64,000 bases of DNA from Streptococcus sanguinis SK1 = NCTC 7863 (GCF_000194945.1 NZ_GL878507.1:1131963-1195962), one strand, 5' to 3'; positions 39,395 through 50,363 are shown, counted from the stretch's first letter. Notes: generated from the sequence alone by a model not told the origin. A program made the numbers and translations.

Positions 39395-39779
39395 GCCCTT
39401 GATACTGCTTTTCAAAAATATAGCAAATAATGCAAATTTCCGCTTTTAAGCTCAGCAATTTTGAGTTGGAAAGTGGTTTTTTATTCCTACTCGAGCTCCA
39501 CCTTTCTGATTTAAAAGTTTCTACCCGAAAATCGTTGAATATATGCAACGTTTCCTGCAGATTGGATTCTCTATTTTATACTAAAAGCATAAAGAGCTAG
39601 CGCAAGTCACTTTCAGAATTTTACCACTTACTTATGAGACCTAACCGGTTGCCGAAAAGCCCTTGTTTTTGGCTTTAAACGGTCTATAATGGTCATCAGA
39701 AAGAGAAAAACAAAAGCCAGATTACAGATGTACCCAATCAGCTTTCATTCATTCTTGCAGTTTAGAAAAGGAGTCTACG
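39395..39779. other. Intergenic region between rgg and the MFS gene
   Basis: 385 bases without a credible gene. It holds a terminator-like hairpin (CCGCTTTTAAGCTCA...TTGAGTTGGAAAGTGG and six T, about 39447-39484), then the MFS promoter TTGTTT (39663-39668), 16-base spacer, TATAAT (39685-39690). That leaves a leader of about 80 bases before the MFS start, ending in a GGAG ribosome site. Confidence 0.6.
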
Positions 39780-41021
39780 ATGAAATTATTTTTTAAAAAT
39801 AGAGTCTATGCCTCACTCAGCCTTTCCCGAATCTTCAACACCTTGGGAGCTTCTATTTTCAATATTGTTTTTGTGGTATTTGCTTCCAGCATGCCCAATC
39901 CCAAGTTTGCTATTGCTGTGGCTAATTTTATCGTCCTGGTTCCGACTTTCTTTACTATCTTTGCCGGCATCAAAGCTGACAAGACCGTCCATAAGGCTCG
40001 CTGGTTGATTCATTTTGGTTATCTTCAAGCCCTGCTCTTTGTCCTTGTCGCCTTCATGACTCGCTCTAGCTCATATCTAGCCTTTTCAGCCGTCTGCTTG
40101 ATGAATATTCTTTCAGATATCATCAGCGATTACCGCAGTGGCCTACAAATGCCGATTTTAAAAAAGAATGTTCCAGAGAAAGACCTTATGGAAGCCTTCT
40201 CTTTTACCCAGCTTATCAGCTTTCTCTGCAGCCTGGCCGGACAAGCTTTGGGAGTTTGGCTCCTAACCGTCAGCCAGCAAGACTTTTTCTTAGTTGCTTT
40301 GGTTAACGCCTTGACCTTTCTCCTATCCTCCACCATCCTCTACCTAGTCCGCCACAGATTGACCCATGACCCTGTGGCAATTTCTGAGAGAAAAGCTCCT
40401 CTGAAAGAAGAGTTGAAGAAAATGTACACATCGTCCAAGCTCATCTTTGAGCAGGAAGGTTCTAACAATTTTCTCAAACTGCTGACTCAAATCCTGATCG
40501 TCAACGCTATGGCAGGTTCTCTTATAGCTCTTTATAATCTCTACTTGCTGGATAACCCCATCTTCCAGCTGTCCTTTAGTCAGTCTCTCTTGGTTCTTCA
40601 GACCACTCTTGTCCTAGCCATGATCGCAGCCAGTCTGACTCCCAACGATTACTTTAGCCGCCTCTCTCTAAATCAACTAACCCTCTGGGCTGCTCTCACA
40701 ATGATTCTGCTTGCTGTCAGCAATTTCTTGCATCTGCCTGTTTTCGTCGGCATTGCTTTTGGATTTTTACTAGCTTATATCTCCGGCAAGATTAATCCCA
40801 AAATCAACACCCTCTTACTGAGCAAATTGCCTTCTGATGTTCTCGCTCAGACTTCCAGCTTTCTGAGTCTGCTCTTTTCTTTCTCTGTTCCCTTTGGCAC
40901 TATGGTCTTCAGCAGCCTAGCCCTCTGGAATATGAACGCTAGCTGGCTCATCTTCAGCATTATCGGTGTGATTGCTCTACTCCTATCTATCGAAAAAAAG
41001 AAAGATGTTAAAGAAAGATGA
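39780..41021 (+). CDS. Major facilitator superfamily transporter
   Basis: 413 residues with about 12 hydrophobic helices. The first helix pair and loop (RIFNTLGASIFNIVFVVFA, then IFAGIKADKTVHKARWL) follow the MFS A-motif region. A central charged loop (about 195-225) separates the two halves. The substrate is unknown; similarity of layout to multidrug or peptide exporters is only general. Its position after an Rgg gene suggests regulation by that protein. Confidence 0.8.
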   Translation: MKLFFKNRVYASLSLSRIFNTLGASIFNIVFVVFASSMPNPKFAIAVANFIVLVPTFFTIFAGIKADKTVHKARWLIHFGYLQALLFVLVAFMTRSSSYLAFSAVCLMNILSDIISDYRSGLQMPILKKNVPEKDLMEAFSFTQLISFLCSLAGQALGVWLLTVSQQDFFLVALVNALTFLLSSTILYLVRHRLTHDPVAISERKAPLKEELKKMYTSSKLIFEQEGSNNFLKLLTQILIVNAMAGSLIALYNLYLLDNPIFQLSFSQSLLVLQTTLVLAMIAASLTPNDYFSRLSLNQLTLWAALTMILLAVSNFLHLPVFVGIAFGFLLAYISGKINPKINTLLLSKLPSDVLAQTSSFLSLLFSFSVPFGTMVFSSLALWNMNASWLIFSIIGVIALLLSIEKKKDVKER

Positions 41022-41064
41022 TAGATCAATCTTGTTTCTAAATTTATTCTCCCAGAACACAGCT

Positions 41065-41101
41065 AAAAACGATAACTTCCAAACAAGAAGTTATCGTTTT
41101 T
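41065..41101. terminator. Bidirectional terminator between the MFS and gtf genes
   Basis: AAAAACGATAACTTC / GAAGTTATCGTTTTT, a perfect 15-base stem with a seven-base loop and T-runs in both directions. Confidence 0.9.
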
Positions 41102-41151
41102 GTGTATTAGAAAGCTAAAGATTAAGTTTCATTTAGCCTATTCTATTGCTA

Positions 41152-44100
41152 TTAGTTCCAGCCGAAGCGTCTGCCTCTACCATTGCGATCAAAGTACATC
41201 CAACTTCCATCTTCTAGCTGAATCCATTTATTGCGTGCCATTTCGCCTGAATTGGCATCAAAGTAACGGTTAGCACCATTGACATAGACAATCTTACCTT
41301 TGACTTGCTTGCCATTTTGGTCGAAGTAAAGGGTTTGTTGGCCAATCTGCTGCAAACCAGTCACTGCTTTACCAGCCTGATCGAAGTAGTACCATTCGTT
41401 CTTGGCACCTTCAAAAAACTTGTTGGCTGCCATTTCTCCTGAGTTGGCATCGAAGTAACGGATTGATTTATCAGCCAGAGTTACTAGCTGTCCTTTGACT
41501 TGCTTACCATTTTGGTCGAAGTAAAGGGTTTGTTGGCCAATCTTCTGAAGACCTGTCACTGCTTTACCAGCCTGATCGAAGTAATACCATTCGTTCTTGG
41601 CACCTTCTGCAAACTTGCCGACTGCCATTTCTCCTGAATTAGCATCGAAGTAACGGATAGATTTATCAGCCAGAGTTACTACTTTACCTTTGACTTGCTT
41701 GCCATCTTGGTCAAAGTAAAGGGTTTGTTGGCCAATCTTCTGAAGACCTGTCACTGCTTTACCAGCCTGATCGAAGTAATACCATTCATTCTTAGATCCT
41801 TCTGCAAACTTGCCGACTGCCATTTCTCCTGAGTTGACATCGAAGTAACGGATACTCTTGTCTGCAAGTGTCACGATTTTACCCTTGACTTGCTTGCCTT
41901 CTTGGTCGAAGTAAAGTGTTTGCTGGCCAAGTTTTTGAAGACCTGTTACTGCAACACCATCTGCTCCGAAATAGTACCAGTCACTTGGATTATCACCTTG
42001 GGCAAAGCGGTTAGCAGCAGCATTACCTGAATCCTTATCAAAGTAACGAAGTTTACCATCTTTGGCACGCGCAATCTTGCCTTTGACTTGGTAGCCGTTT
42101 TGGTCGAAGAATTGCTGATTGCCGCCCATAGTTACCAGACCTCTAGCCATGACACCCTTGGCATCAAAGTAACGCCAGTTTTGGCCATCAGTAGTGTAGT
42201 AACGGTTGAGAACTTGGGCACCAGTCTTATCGTAGTAGTACTGATTGCCGTTTTCATCTTCACGGAGAGAATCACGCAGCTGAATACCATTCTTGAGGAA
42301 ATAAACTTGCTTGCCATCAATTTCATGAGCACCTGTTGCTAGGTAACCTCGTTTATCGAAGTAATACCAATTTCCATTTTCATCTTGGATAAAGGAATTT
42401 CTAGCTTGATAGCCACTAGTTGAATAGTACTTGAATCCAGTAGTATCTTTGACAAATCCTGTGTAAGCATTCTTATTAACTAATTGCTTAGGCAGTACCA
42501 TCTCACCATTCTTGTTGTTGAGATATTCGTTGCTAGCCCAGTCTTTAAGAACATAGTAAGCACCACGACCTAAGATATTGGTACCGTTGAAGTGTTTAGC
42601 TGACCACTTGGTAATCTTCTCATCAGTCGTCATCTTTTGACCGTTGGAAATCTGTACTCTTTCAAAGATTTCTGGGTATTTAGCTTTGAGTTCATCCAAG
42701 AAGGCTCCACCATACTTGCCTTGATAGTCTGTACCATTCGTTTTAGTATTGGCAACGTAAAGATTTTCCTTGATTTCTGCGCCTTCACGGTAGGTTCCGT
42801 AGTTGTTGACACGAGTTGCTGTTACCACTTCCTTGCCTGGCAGGTTGTAGATTTGGTCTGGCACCCAGTCCGCAATGGCTTGGATATTGACACTGTGAAG
42901 AGCACGGAGAGCATTGAGCAGGTCATCTAAAGAACCATATTTATTGTTTTTGCTCATAGCCATATCATAGCGGTCTTCAAAGGCATAACCATTCTGGATG
43001 ATAGAATCTAGGAAAGTACCGTCTTGGCTAGATACGTACTGCGGTGGCAGCTCAAATGAAGTCACTCCCCATTCCTTGAAGAGGTTGACATTTTTAGCAA
43101 TGACTTTATTGGTATATTGGTCATCACGAGTTGCAAAGTCTTGGAAGTTAGAGAAGCCTTCGTAAATCAACTGAGAATCAAGAGCTGCGCTAGATTCGTA
43201 AACCTGACCGCTGGCATTTTTCTTCTTGCTGGCTGTTACACGAGCATCCTGATCTGCCTTAGCACCAACTGGTACCCAAACAGCCAGATAACCAGAAACT
43301 TGGACATTGCTGTAACCTGCGATATCATTCATATCAAAGGTCAAAATACCATTGGCATCTGTCTTCTTCCAGAGGGATTGAGGCACTTCTTCGTCAGTTA
43401 AATAGCGGGAAATACCATCTTTGGTCGTCAAGAGCACAGGGCGGTAGTATTGATTCTTATGGGCTGCTCCCATATTGACTTGCAGTTTATCCCATTCGTT
43501 CAGTTTCAGATTCGGATTATTAGAAGCAATAACTGCCATCCCTTGGGTACGAGTTTCTGCTGTTCCTTCATCTGTTGCTTCGTTAGCACCAGTACCGTAA
43601 CGAACAGAGGTTAAAATACCATTGTAAGACCATTTATCAGCCTCACGAGGGACACCCATATAGGTGACTTTCATGTCCTGTCCGCCAGCTACATACTTAA
43701 TACGAGCACGCAACAGGGCATCGATAGCATCGTGGTAAGGAGATTTTTTCTCCATATATTGACCGTCATCTGTATAGAGATCACCATAGTAGACCCGAGT
43801 GATGGAGTCTTTGTTGGAGAGCATGAGAGCATGAGCAGTTGGGATATTGAACTGCGTATACTTCTTGTCGGCCTTGCGCATATCTTCGTTGTAGATCTTG
43901 AAGGCTTGCTTGAGCTCATCCATGGTAAAGGTCAAACCATCCGTGTTTGGATTGATATTTTCTCGGATGATATCGGCAATAACGGTTTGCACTTCACTAT
44001 CATGAGCCCGAACAAAGATATAGTTGGCCATCCGTTCGCCATTTTTCTTTTCAGTAGAACGGTCATTCAGACTATTCGTAATCGTTGGCTCTACACCACT

Positions 44101-45879
44101 ACGGATAGAAAGCTTACGCATGAACGAATAAAGCAAGGACAGACGAAGCTTATTATCAATCGGTAATTGAGCACCCTTGGTGTCTTTGTTGTAGTCAGGG
44201 TCGTTGTCAGACCAAGCTTCCAAGATAGACAGATGCTTGATGGCTTCTTCTTCACTTTCTCCAACCTTGTAGCGAGACTTGAAGTAATCAGAAGCAATCT
44301 GGAGCAAGTCCGCATTGACATTGTCCACCGCATCGACACGGACTCCGTCAAAGTTAGCAGTCGGATCATTGGCTACGATGCTACCGAAGTTCATCATAAA
44401 GTGCAGCCAGTTGAGTTGCTCAGCCTGAACAGCTGGATTAGAGTTGTCAAAGTCGTTAGCTAGCAGGAACTCATAACCACCATTTGACTTGTCAATGAAG
44501 TACTTAGGTGTACCAGTTTGGTTGGTTGGTGTGCGGTTCAGGATACGGTACTTAGAATTAGCATGAGAAGTCTTCTCATTATTGGTATAAAGCAGAGCTC
44601 CGCCTTGCAAGTGGTCCTTATTAGTACCAGTTGTTTCAGACTCTGTCTTGATATTCCAGTTTGGCTGAGTTTTGACAAATGCGCCCATCAGTGTTCTCAG
44701 CCATTTAGTATCGCCTTCTTTACCGATTCTTTCTTCAATTTTGCGCTGAACCTGCTGAGAAGCACCTGTCAAGATAGCTTGTTCCACTTTGTTTTCAAAA
44801 GCTCCTGCTCCCAAACCTTGCTGGTTCATATAGTTAAGATAGCTAACCTGCGTTTGCTTATCAGGCCACCAAGCCATTAAAAGCGGACGCAAGTCAGTCT
44901 CTGTAGACTGAGTCCATGTTTTTCCATCCTTGAGGATAGCTTTTGGACGATACCAAGTATCCGCTGTCAGATAGCCGTCAACTGTTTCAATATCCTTTTC
45001 CGTAGTGCCATGGAAGGCATTCATTCTGCTAAATTCATTGTTGAGGCTGCTAGTACCTTGCTGGAATTGATACTCAGCTGAATCAACCAAGGCTCCGGTC
45101 TCTGCATCGAAATAAAGAACTTTTCCATTAAGCTCAACTGCAAAATTCTTTTTAACTGTACCGTCGTCCTGAACATAGTATTTCTTGCCATCAATGGTCT
45201 TGATGTGAGCCAGCACATCATCATCATGCTCAGTATTAACAGGCGCCGCTTGAGCTTGAGCAGCACGCATTCTTTCAGCTATCGCTCCCTGTCTTTGAAC
45301 CGGTTCTGGCAAGCGATCTTTCTTTGCAACCTTTGGATTTGCAACAATTTTGTCTGTAACAGTCTTTTTTGCTTGTTTGTCAGCAGCCTGCTTTTGAACA
45401 GTTGCTGGACTTGCTTGTCTATCCTGAGCAATTGCTTCCGTTTTAGCTGATTCTGATGTTGCGTTAGCTGCTTTTGCTTCTTCAGCAACGGCTGCATTTT
45501 CTGTAGCTGCTGCTTCTACCTGCTTTGCTGGTTCTTGAGCATCGGTTTCACCTACTGCCTCTGTTGCTTCAGCTGTCTTTTCAATGCTTGCTGGACTTGC
45601 TGCGGTAGCTCTGTAAGTTGCTTGGTCCGCAGAAGCTGTTTTTTCTGCTTCCAACTGAGAAGCTGAGTTAGCTTGTACTTGAACTGGCTGCCCTGAGCCA
45701 CTATCCTGAGCTGCAGTTGGTTCTTGAACTGCCACCTGCTTAACATCATCAGCGTGGACAAGACCTGCTTCGAGACCAAGTACTTTTGGTGCTACGATAA
45801 GTGCTAAGGTAGTCACACCGATGGCTACCCAGTTCTTCTTAACTTTATGCATCTTATAATGAATTTTTTTCTCCATCAT
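41152..45879 (-). CDS. gtfP: Secreted glucosyltransferase (GH70 glucansucrase)
   Basis: 1575 residues. Signal peptide about 1-43 (ends LVHADD) with the streptococcal Lys-rich start; a variable Ala/Glu-rich region about 45-210; GH70 catalytic domain about 270-1080 with nucleophile D516 ([10 protein letters not shown]), acid/base E554 (SILEAWSD) and transition-state D627 (RAHDSEVQ); C-terminal glucan-binding repeats to the end. It polymerises glucose from sucrose into extracellular glucan for plaque biofilm. No LPXTG anchor. Size and the adjacent rgg match GtfG of S. gordonii and GtfP of S. sanguinis; the symbol is inferred. An AAGGAGG site favours either of the two adjacent ATG codons. Confidence 0.93.
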   Translation of the reverse strand: MMEKKIHYKMHKVKKNWVAIGVTTLALIVAPKVLGLEAGLVHADDVKQVAVQEPTAAQDSGSGQPVQVQANSASQLEAEKTASADQATYRATAASPASIEKTAEATEAVGETDAQEPAKQVEAAATENAAVAEEAKAANATSESAKTEAIAQDRQASPATVQKQAADKQAKKTVTDKIVANPKVAKKDRLPEPVQRQGAIAERMRAAQAQAAPVNTEHDDDVLAHIKTIDGKKYYVQDDGTVKKNFAVELNGKVLYFDAETGALVDSAEYQFQQGTSSLNNEFSRMNAFHGTTEKDIETVDGYLTADTWYRPKAILKDGKTWTQSTETDLRPLLMAWWPDKQTQVSYLNYMNQQGLGAGAFENKVEQAILTGASQQVQRKIEERIGKEGDTKWLRTLMGAFVKTQPNWNIKTESETTGTNKDHLQGGALLYTNNEKTSHANSKYRILNRTPTNQTGTPKYFIDKSNGGYEFLLANDFDNSNPAVQAEQLNWLHFMMNFGSIVANDPTANFDGVRVDAVDNVNADLLQIASDYFKSRYKVGESEEEAIKHLSILEAWSDNDPDYNKDTKGAQLPIDNKLRLSLLYSFMRKLSIRSGVEPTITNSLNDRSTEKKNGERMANYIFVRAHDSEVQTVIADIIRENINPNTDGLTFTMDELKQAFKIYNEDMRKADKKYTQFNIPTAHALMLSNKDSITRVYYGDLYTDDGQYMEKKSPYHDAIDALLRARIKYVAGGQDMKVTYMGVPREADKWSYNGILTSVRYGTGANEATDEGTAETRTQGMAVIASNNPNLKLNEWDKLQVNMGAAHKNQYYRPVLLTTKDGISRYLTDEEVPQSLWKKTDANGILTFDMNDIAGYSNVQVSGYLAVWVPVGAKADQDARVTASKKKNASGQVYESSAALDSQLIYEGFSNFQDFATRDDQYTNKVIAKNVNLFKEWGVTSFELPPQYVSSQDGTFLDSIIQNGYAFEDRYDMAMSKNNKYGSLDDLLNALRALHSVNIQAIADWVPDQIYNLPGKEVVTATRVNNYGTYREGAEIKENLYVANTKTNGTDYQGKYGGAFLDELKAKYPEIFERVQISNGQKMTTDEKITKWSAKHFNGTNILGRGAYYVLKDWASNEYLNNKNGEMVLPKQLVNKNAYTGFVKDTTGFKYYSTSGYQARNSFIQDENGNWYYFDKRGYLATGAHEIDGKQVYFLKNGIQLRDSLREDENGNQYYYDKTGAQVLNRYYTTDGQNWRYFDAKGVMARGLVTMGGNQQFFDQNGYQVKGKIARAKDGKLRYFDKDSGNAAANRFAQGDNPSDWYYFGADGVAVTGLQKLGQQTLYFDQEGKQVKGKIVTLADKSIRYFDVNSGEMAVGKFAEGSKNEWYYFDQAGKAVTGLQKIGQQTLYFDQDGKQVKGKVVTLADKSIRYFDANSGEMAVGKFAEGAKNEWYYFDQAGKAVTGLQKIGQQTLYFDQNGKQVKGQLVTLADKSIRYFDANSGEMAANKFFEGAKNEWYYFDQAGKAVTGLQQIGQQTLYFDQNGKQVKGKIVYVNGANRYFDANSGEMARNKWIQLEDGSWMYFDRNGRGRRFGWN
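41296..41940 (-). repeat. 195-bp tandem repeats encoding glucan-binding modules
   Basis: The marker AAAGGGTTTG recurs on the plus strand at 41328, 41523 and 41718, with a variant at 41913, each exactly 195 bases apart. The unit encodes 65 residues with [13 protein letters not shown] and [12 protein letters not shown] segments. Copies are nearly identical, which implies recent amplification or gene conversion and likely copy-number variation between strains. Confidence 0.92.
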
Positions 45880-45948
45880 AAAGCCTCCTTCTGAATTTGG
45901 TATAAAGTTATACTCTTATTCTAGTATATTTTTAGAAATGAGTCTATT
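45880..45948 (-). promoter_or_regulatory. gtf promoter region with inverted repeat
   Basis: The 69-base gap between rgg and gtf contains an inverted repeat TATACT (45909-45914) / AGTATA (45923-45928) with an eight-base spacer. Read on the minus strand the first arm TATACT can serve as a -10 without a good -35, as expected for an activator-dependent promoter. In S. gordonii Rgg acts on the adjacent gtfG promoter; the same arrangement here is inferred. Confidence 0.65.
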
Positions 45949-46830
45949 TTATTTGCACATCTGCAACTGCGAAAGGCAAATTCTTTCAAACTGAGCCTTG
46001 AGCTTCTGGGCAACACCGAAGGAATCTAAAAATTCCAAGAAAGATAAGCACTCCTCAATATCACTCAGAGCATAGCTATTCCCAACCTTGTAGGAATAAA
46101 GAGCCCTATGATACTTAATCAGCATCCGATCATAAAGATCTGTCTCAGGGATTTTAGAATGGTCAAGATAATTGAGGAATCTCATAGCAACCAGCAAATG
46201 ATTACTCTCTATGCAGACGCTGATAACATTAAGCAGCATCTTGATAATACGCCGGCGATTCTCCGGTAGATTATTATAAAACTGGGTGCGGTTAATCATC
46301 TCACTAGCAAAGGTCTCCAGTGTTTCCAAGGTCAATAGATCCACACTATTAGTAAAGAGCCAGAGCTCATAACGCCCCCACTCCTCAACGGAAAAGAGAT
46401 AATCGGTCAGAAATTCTACATCTTTCTTGCTAATCTGAAAATCTGGACTGCAGGAAGACAATACTGCTCTAACAACAATTGTATTAAGCCTATAATTCTT
46501 CTTCTCAGGGAACTTTTTAGCCAAAGCTTCTGAGCTAGCCAATATACTTTGGAGCTTGACGACATTGTTTTCCTGATAAGCATCAGCTACTTTTTTTGAG
46601 AAAAGCGCATCATCTGCCTCAATGTAGTTATGGTAAACATACTGAAATTCGTCTAGAGAAGCAGCCATATTCTTTAAGCAGCAATAGAAAGAATCAAGCG
46701 TGATACCACTGACTCCCCGCTCAAAACGAGACAGCTGAGCCACTGAAATATCTCCGGCTGCAGCCTCTTTAAGAGACATGTTTTTTGATTCTCTAATGAC
46801 TTTGAAAATTTTTCCAAATGTTTTCAACAT
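45949..46830 (-). CDS. rgg: Rgg regulator of the glucosyltransferase gene
   Basis: 293 residues. N-terminal XRE helix-turn-helix (FKVIRESKNMSLKEAAAGDISVAQLSRFERG, about 8-38) and a C-terminal helical domain of the Rgg/GadR/MutR type. It lies 69 bases upstream of gtf on the same strand, the arrangement in which Rgg is a positive regulator of gtfG in S. gordonii. A GAGGG ribosome site precedes the ATG. I saw no peptide pheromone gene next to it. Confidence 0.9.
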   Translation of the reverse strand: MLKTFGKIFKVIRESKNMSLKEAAAGDISVAQLSRFERGVSGITLDSFYCCLKNMAASLDEFQYVYHNYIEADDALFSKKVADAYQENNVVKLQSILASSEALAKKFPEKKNYRLNTIVVRAVLSSCSPDFQISKKDVEFLTDYLFSVEEWGRYELWLFTNSVDLLTLETLETFASEMINRTQFYNNLPENRRRIIKMLLNVISVCIESNHLLVAMRFLNYLDHSKIPETDLYDRMLIKYHRALYSYKVGNSYALSDIEECLSFLEFLDSFGVAQKLKAQFERICLSQLQMCK

Positions 46831-47235
46831 ATTGAGCCCTCGGTTTCATATATGCAATAAAATTTTTTACTAAATTTAATATACTAGTAATATATTTCGA
46901 ATATGTTACAAAAAAAATACTTTATATTTCCAAATAATACAAATAGATTAATTTGAAAGATAGGAATACTCAATATAGTGATTTTTTCTGAAAGTTTTAT
47001 GGTTTTCAAGAAAATATTGATTTTATAAGAATTTCAGAAGGGTTCAACCTGACAACTTGAAAACACTGGCTTTTTCAAACCTAGCCTCCTTACTTATACA
47101 AAAATAAACTTGGATGATCTAAGGTTTATAGATGACTGAAATAAAACTGTAACAAAATCTAAACGAATATTTTTTAGACATGAATGAAAGGAAGAAAAAT
47201 AAATCTGCCTAATGAACTAAAATAGATTTGACTAA
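46831..47235. other. AT-rich region upstream of rgg
   Basis: About 400 bases with no open frame of note. It must contain the rgg promoter. A near-palindrome ATATACTAGTAATATA at 46879-46894 shares ATATACTAG with the minus-strand arm of the gtf inverted repeat. The 47040-47200 part shows no recognisable signal. Confidence 0.5.
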
Positions 47236-47242
47236 AAAAAGA

Positions 47243-47279
47243 GGGAATAGAATCATAAAATCCCCCCTCTTCTATTCCC
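47243..47279 (-). terminator. Terminator of the 47287 gene
   Basis: GGGAATAGAA / TTCTATTCCC arms with a 17-base loop, followed on the minus strand by TCTTTTTTT. Confidence 0.8.
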
Positions 47280-47286
47280 TTCCGTA

Positions 47287-48666
47287 TCAATCAGGCCAAT
47301 CAACCATGTGGTCATACCCTTCGTCTATGGAATAGCCTATACTACCACGATAAGAGTATTCTAGCAATGATACTGACCCTTCAGTCAAGTCTTGGTCACT
47401 GTCGTTCTTGTTTAACTGGACTAACTTTCCGTCCTTAATTTTAGCAAAAAATTGCTTTTTGCTAGTAACATTATCCTTGTCTGTCTCCTCTATCTCAAAG
47501 ACATAGTTTCCTGTCTGAAAGAGGGAATAGTCCATATCATGCAAGAATTTTTCTCCTGAATCTGAAGCAAAGAGCCTTTGCTTCAGATTCAGCTCAATTC
47601 TAATACTGATCCAAACATCTTCTTTTTCTAGCAATTTCTCATCAGTAAGATCAAAGAGAGAATTTAACTTGAAATCTTTTTCCTCAAAGCTCTTGGGTTT
47701 TGAGCGCTTAGGATTAGTTATGTACTCTACGGAAACCTCTGTATTCCCATAATGAGGAATGATATTAACACTCTCATCTATATTATCTAGACTTTTTTCT
47801 ACATTTTCTTTCGTTTTGATTAGATTTTCTTGACTATTTTCCTTTTGGAGAATAACTCGCAGGATGGGAGAAGGTGTTGTTTTCGGATCAATAAACGCAG
47901 CTTCTTCAATGCCTCCTGCCTTATTGACTCGAACTTCTTCATAAAAAGAATGCTTGCCAATAGTTACTTTAAATTTCCCGATTGGGTATATATCATTAAA
48001 GTCTGGATTATTCGAATCTTCTTCCCCGTATCCACTCGGTACAGTCTCTACCTTAGCATCCATACCCCGCTTTTTGTACTCCTGCTCCAAGCTGCTGAGA
48101 ACTCGGCTGGTTCGTGTTAATTGGGGAATGATAGGCTGAAAAAAAGCTACAACCATGAGCAAAGTTAGCATGCCATTAACCACATGCCCTGCCCAGAGCA
48201 GTGCCTTCTTTCTTTGTCCTTTGAGTCCATACCGAGAGTAAAGATAGCTGAGGAAAGACAAAATCGAGCATAGTGGCACAACCCCTATCAACCAGCGATA
48301 AGGTTCTATGGTTCGCGTATCTTTCAAAGCAGAGATGAATGGAAATAGCTGAAGCAACAGAGTCAGAATTAAACTGATTGGAGCCAGATGAAGCGAGTCC
48401 TTGCTTGTCTTTATACTCTGAATCAGCGAACGAAGGCTCAAAATCAGATAAATAAACAGATAGATCAGAACAACAAACTTAAAAATCATACCAAACATCA
48501 TAAAATGCATTAATATGCTTGTCTTGCCTGAACTCAGAAATTCTATAGTAGATAGCATTAGAACTATAACTGCATAGCCACCCAAAGGGGCTATTATTAT
48601 AGACAGAATCCAATTAACAATATAAAAAATTGCAAATAAATCTTTAGAGGCTTTTAGTTTTTTCAT
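47287..48666 (-). CDS. Unrecognised multi-pass membrane protein with exposed C-terminal domain
   Basis: 459 residues. About five hydrophobic helices in the first 190 residues (near 12-42, 50-75, 88-112, 122-145, 158-178) are followed by a 270-residue soluble domain rich in charged residues. The tail contains repeated mixed alpha/beta-looking stretches (FKVTIGKHSFYEEVRVNKAGG, EVSVEYITNPKR) but no motif I can name. Strong terminator and own promoter region suggest a single-gene unit. It may be restricted to streptococci. Confidence 0.75.
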   Translation of the reverse strand: MKKLKASKDLFAIFYIVNWILSIIIAPLGGYAVIVLMLSTIEFLSSGKTSILMHFMMFGMIFKFVVLIYLFIYLILSLRSLIQSIKTSKDSLHLAPISLILTLLLQLFPFISALKDTRTIEPYRWLIGVVPLCSILSFLSYLYSRYGLKGQRKKALLWAGHVVNGMLTLLMVVAFFQPIIPQLTRTSRVLSSLEQEYKKRGMDAKVETVPSGYGEEDSNNPDFNDIYPIGKFKVTIGKHSFYEEVRVNKAGGIEEAAFIDPKTTPSPILRVILQKENSQENLIKTKENVEKSLDNIDESVNIIPHYGNTEVSVEYITNPKRSKPKSFEEKDFKLNSLFDLTDEKLLEKEDVWISIRIELNLKQRLFASDSGEKFLHDMDYSLFQTGNYVFEIEETDKDNVTSKKQFFAKIKDGKLVQLNKNDSDQDLTEGSVSLLEYSYRGSIGYSIDEGYDHMVDWPD

Positions 48667-48742
48667 TACATTTCCTAATTACTATATTATTCGTCTATCA
48701 TTATAGCATAAACAATAAAAAAACTGAGATTTCTCCCAGTTT

Positions 48743-49648
48743 TTACATCTGTTTTAAGCGCTCCACCCGCTCTGAGATAGGAGGGTGCGTATAGAAAAGT
48801 TTCTTCAGTCCGCCTTCTTTCTTAGGGTCGCTGATATAGAGAGCCGCACTGGCATCATCAACATGATGCTCCATAGGCTCGCTGTGATCCAGCTTGAGCA
48901 GAGCATTAATCATCCCTTGTGGATTGCGGGTCAGCTCTACACTGGAAGCATCAGCCAGAAACTCCCGCTGACGAGAAATGGCTAACTGCACCAAGGTAGC
49001 TGCCAGAGGAGCTAAAACGATAGCAATCAGTGATACGATAAGGAGAATAATTCCTAATCCACTATCGTTATCTCGATCATTACTACTCCGACGTCCGCCA
49101 CCAAACCACATCATACGGCCGGCCAGGCTAGACAACAGGGTAATAGCACTGGCCAGAGCCACAGCAATCGTTGAAATTCGAATATCATAATTGCGAATAT
49201 GACTGACTTCATGACCAATCACTCCCTCAAGCTCCTCACGATTCATGATTTGCAAGATACCCGTCGTTGCTGCGACAGCTGCATTTTCAGGCTTAGATCC
49301 GGTAGCAAAAGCATTGGGAGAGGGATCCTCTACGATATAGACACGTGGCATAGGAATCTGTGCGACCATGGCCATATCTTGAACAATATGATAGAGTTCG
49401 GGCGCTTCCTGCTCAGAGACCTCGCGAGCTCCGTTCATCGCCATGACAACCTCTGTAGACTGAAAAATCATCACTCCAGCATAAATAGCTCCGATAATCA
49501 AGGCTAGCAAGACACCACCTACAGCAGACCGCAGCCATAGATAGCCAATAGCTGCTCCAACAAGAGCCAAAAGACCGAAAAAAGCGATAAGGAGGAGCCA
49601 AGTCCTCCTTTTATTGCTGGCAATTTGATCAAATAACATCTTAGTCAC
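48743..49648 (-). CDS. htpX: Membrane zinc metalloprotease HtpX
   Basis: 301 residues, M48 family. Zinc motif H146-E-V-S-H150 with the third ligand in [12 protein letters not shown]; four hydrophobic segments (about 17-37, 40-62, 160-180, 195-220). HtpX degrades damaged membrane proteins. The start lies inside the end of lemA (8-base overlap), a pairing common in Gram-positives. Confidence 0.96.
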   Translation of the reverse strand: MTKMLFDQIASNKRRTWLLLIAFFGLLALVGAAIGYLWLRSAVGGVLLALIIGAIYAGVMIFQSTEVVMAMNGAREVSEQEAPELYHIVQDMAMVAQIPMPRVYIVEDPSPNAFATGSKPENAAVAATTGILQIMNREELEGVIGHEVSHIRNYDIRISTIAVALASAITLLSSLAGRMMWFGGGRRSSNDRDNDSGLGIILLIVSLIAIVLAPLAATLVQLAISRQREFLADASSVELTRNPQGMINALLKLDHSEPMEHHVDDASAALYISDPKKEGGLKKLFYTHPPISERVERLKQM

Positions 49649-50210
49649 CTAGTCCAGTGCTGCCAAAGTCAACTTTTGGCACAGCCTTTTCTTCTTCTGG
49701 TGTCTTGAGGAAATCTGCAGCTTTAAAGCCAAACATTCCTGCAACAATATTGCTTGGGAAAGTTTCCAGCTTGACATTGTAGTTGCTAGTTACTGAATTA
49801 TAAAGCTGACGAGAATAAGCAATTTTATTTTCAGTATTGGTCAGCTCTTCCTGCAACTTCAAGTAGTTGGTATTTGCTTTCAGATCTGGATAGCTTTCAG
49901 CTACTGCAAAGATTCCAGAAATCTGACGAGAAAGGGCGTCGCTGGCTTGCATAGCTTCGGCTGGTGAAGCAGCTGAAGCTACCTGGTTGCGCAGTTGAGT
50001 TACCTTTTCCAAGGTTGCCTGCTCATACTTGCCATAGCCTTTGACAGTTTCCAAGAGGTTAGGAATCAGGTCATTACGGCGTTTAAGCTGCACATCAATC
50101 TGACTCCAAGCTTCCTGAGTCTGCATGCGGCTTTTAACCAAGGTATTGTAAGCACCAACAACGAAGAATGCTAAAACCGCGACAATAATAAGAATAATAA
50201 TAAAAGTCAT
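49641..50210 (-). CDS. lemA: LemA family protein
   Basis: 189 residues from ATG 50210 ([22 protein letters not shown]), which has a GAAGGAG site; the frame extends five codons more with a TTG. One N-terminal membrane helix (2-22) precedes a long helical domain with the LemA pattern [32 protein letters not shown]. The function is not established. It shares a transcript with htpX and a divergent promoter region with the TetR operon. Confidence 0.93.
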   Translation of the reverse strand: MTFIIILIIVAVLAFFVVGAYNTLVKSRMQTQEAWSQIDVQLKRRNDLIPNLLETVKGYGKYEQATLEKVTQLRNQVASAASPAEAMQASDALSRQISGIFAVAESYPDLKANTNYLKLQEELTNTENKIAYSRQLYNSVTSNYNVKLETFPSNIVAGMFGFKAADFLKTPEEEKAVPKVDFGSTGLGD

Positions 50211-50273
50211 GATATACTCCTTCAATTTTGATTAGACTTATTATATCAAAAAATAGAGGAACTGTCTTTATTC

Positions 50274-50329
50274 TTGACATTGATTTAGAAAAGATGTACG
50301 ATAAAGGAAAGAATAAACCGACTGTCGGT
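50274..50329 (+). promoter_or_regulatory. Promoter and operator of the TetR-efflux operon
   Basis: TTGACA at 50274-50279, 17-base spacer and TACGAT at 50297-50302, followed by a palindrome ACCGAC-T-GTCGGT (50317-50329) just downstream of the expected start. The palindrome is the best candidate for TetR binding. The divergent lemA promoter (minus-strand TATAAT at about 50246-50241) lies only about 30 bases away. Confidence 0.75.
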
Positions 50330-50363
50330 CGAATAAAATTTTATCACCAAAAAGGATGCAAAC

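Noticed and set aside
39689..39796. Short frames between rgg and the MFS gene, including a 22-codon one starting at 39728, as possible Rgg peptide genes
   Set aside because: The frame runs into the MFS start, lacks a ribosome site and does not have the hydrophobic SHP pattern.
41296..41940. Regular repeats considered as a CRISPR or satellite
   Set aside because: The 195-base units are in frame in gtf and encode glucan-binding modules; no spacers exist.
46896..46903. TTCGAATA, a ComX-box-like sequence
   Set aside because: It fits the loose consensus but no gene follows on the plus strand, and the sequence lies in AT-rich DNA where chance matches are likely.
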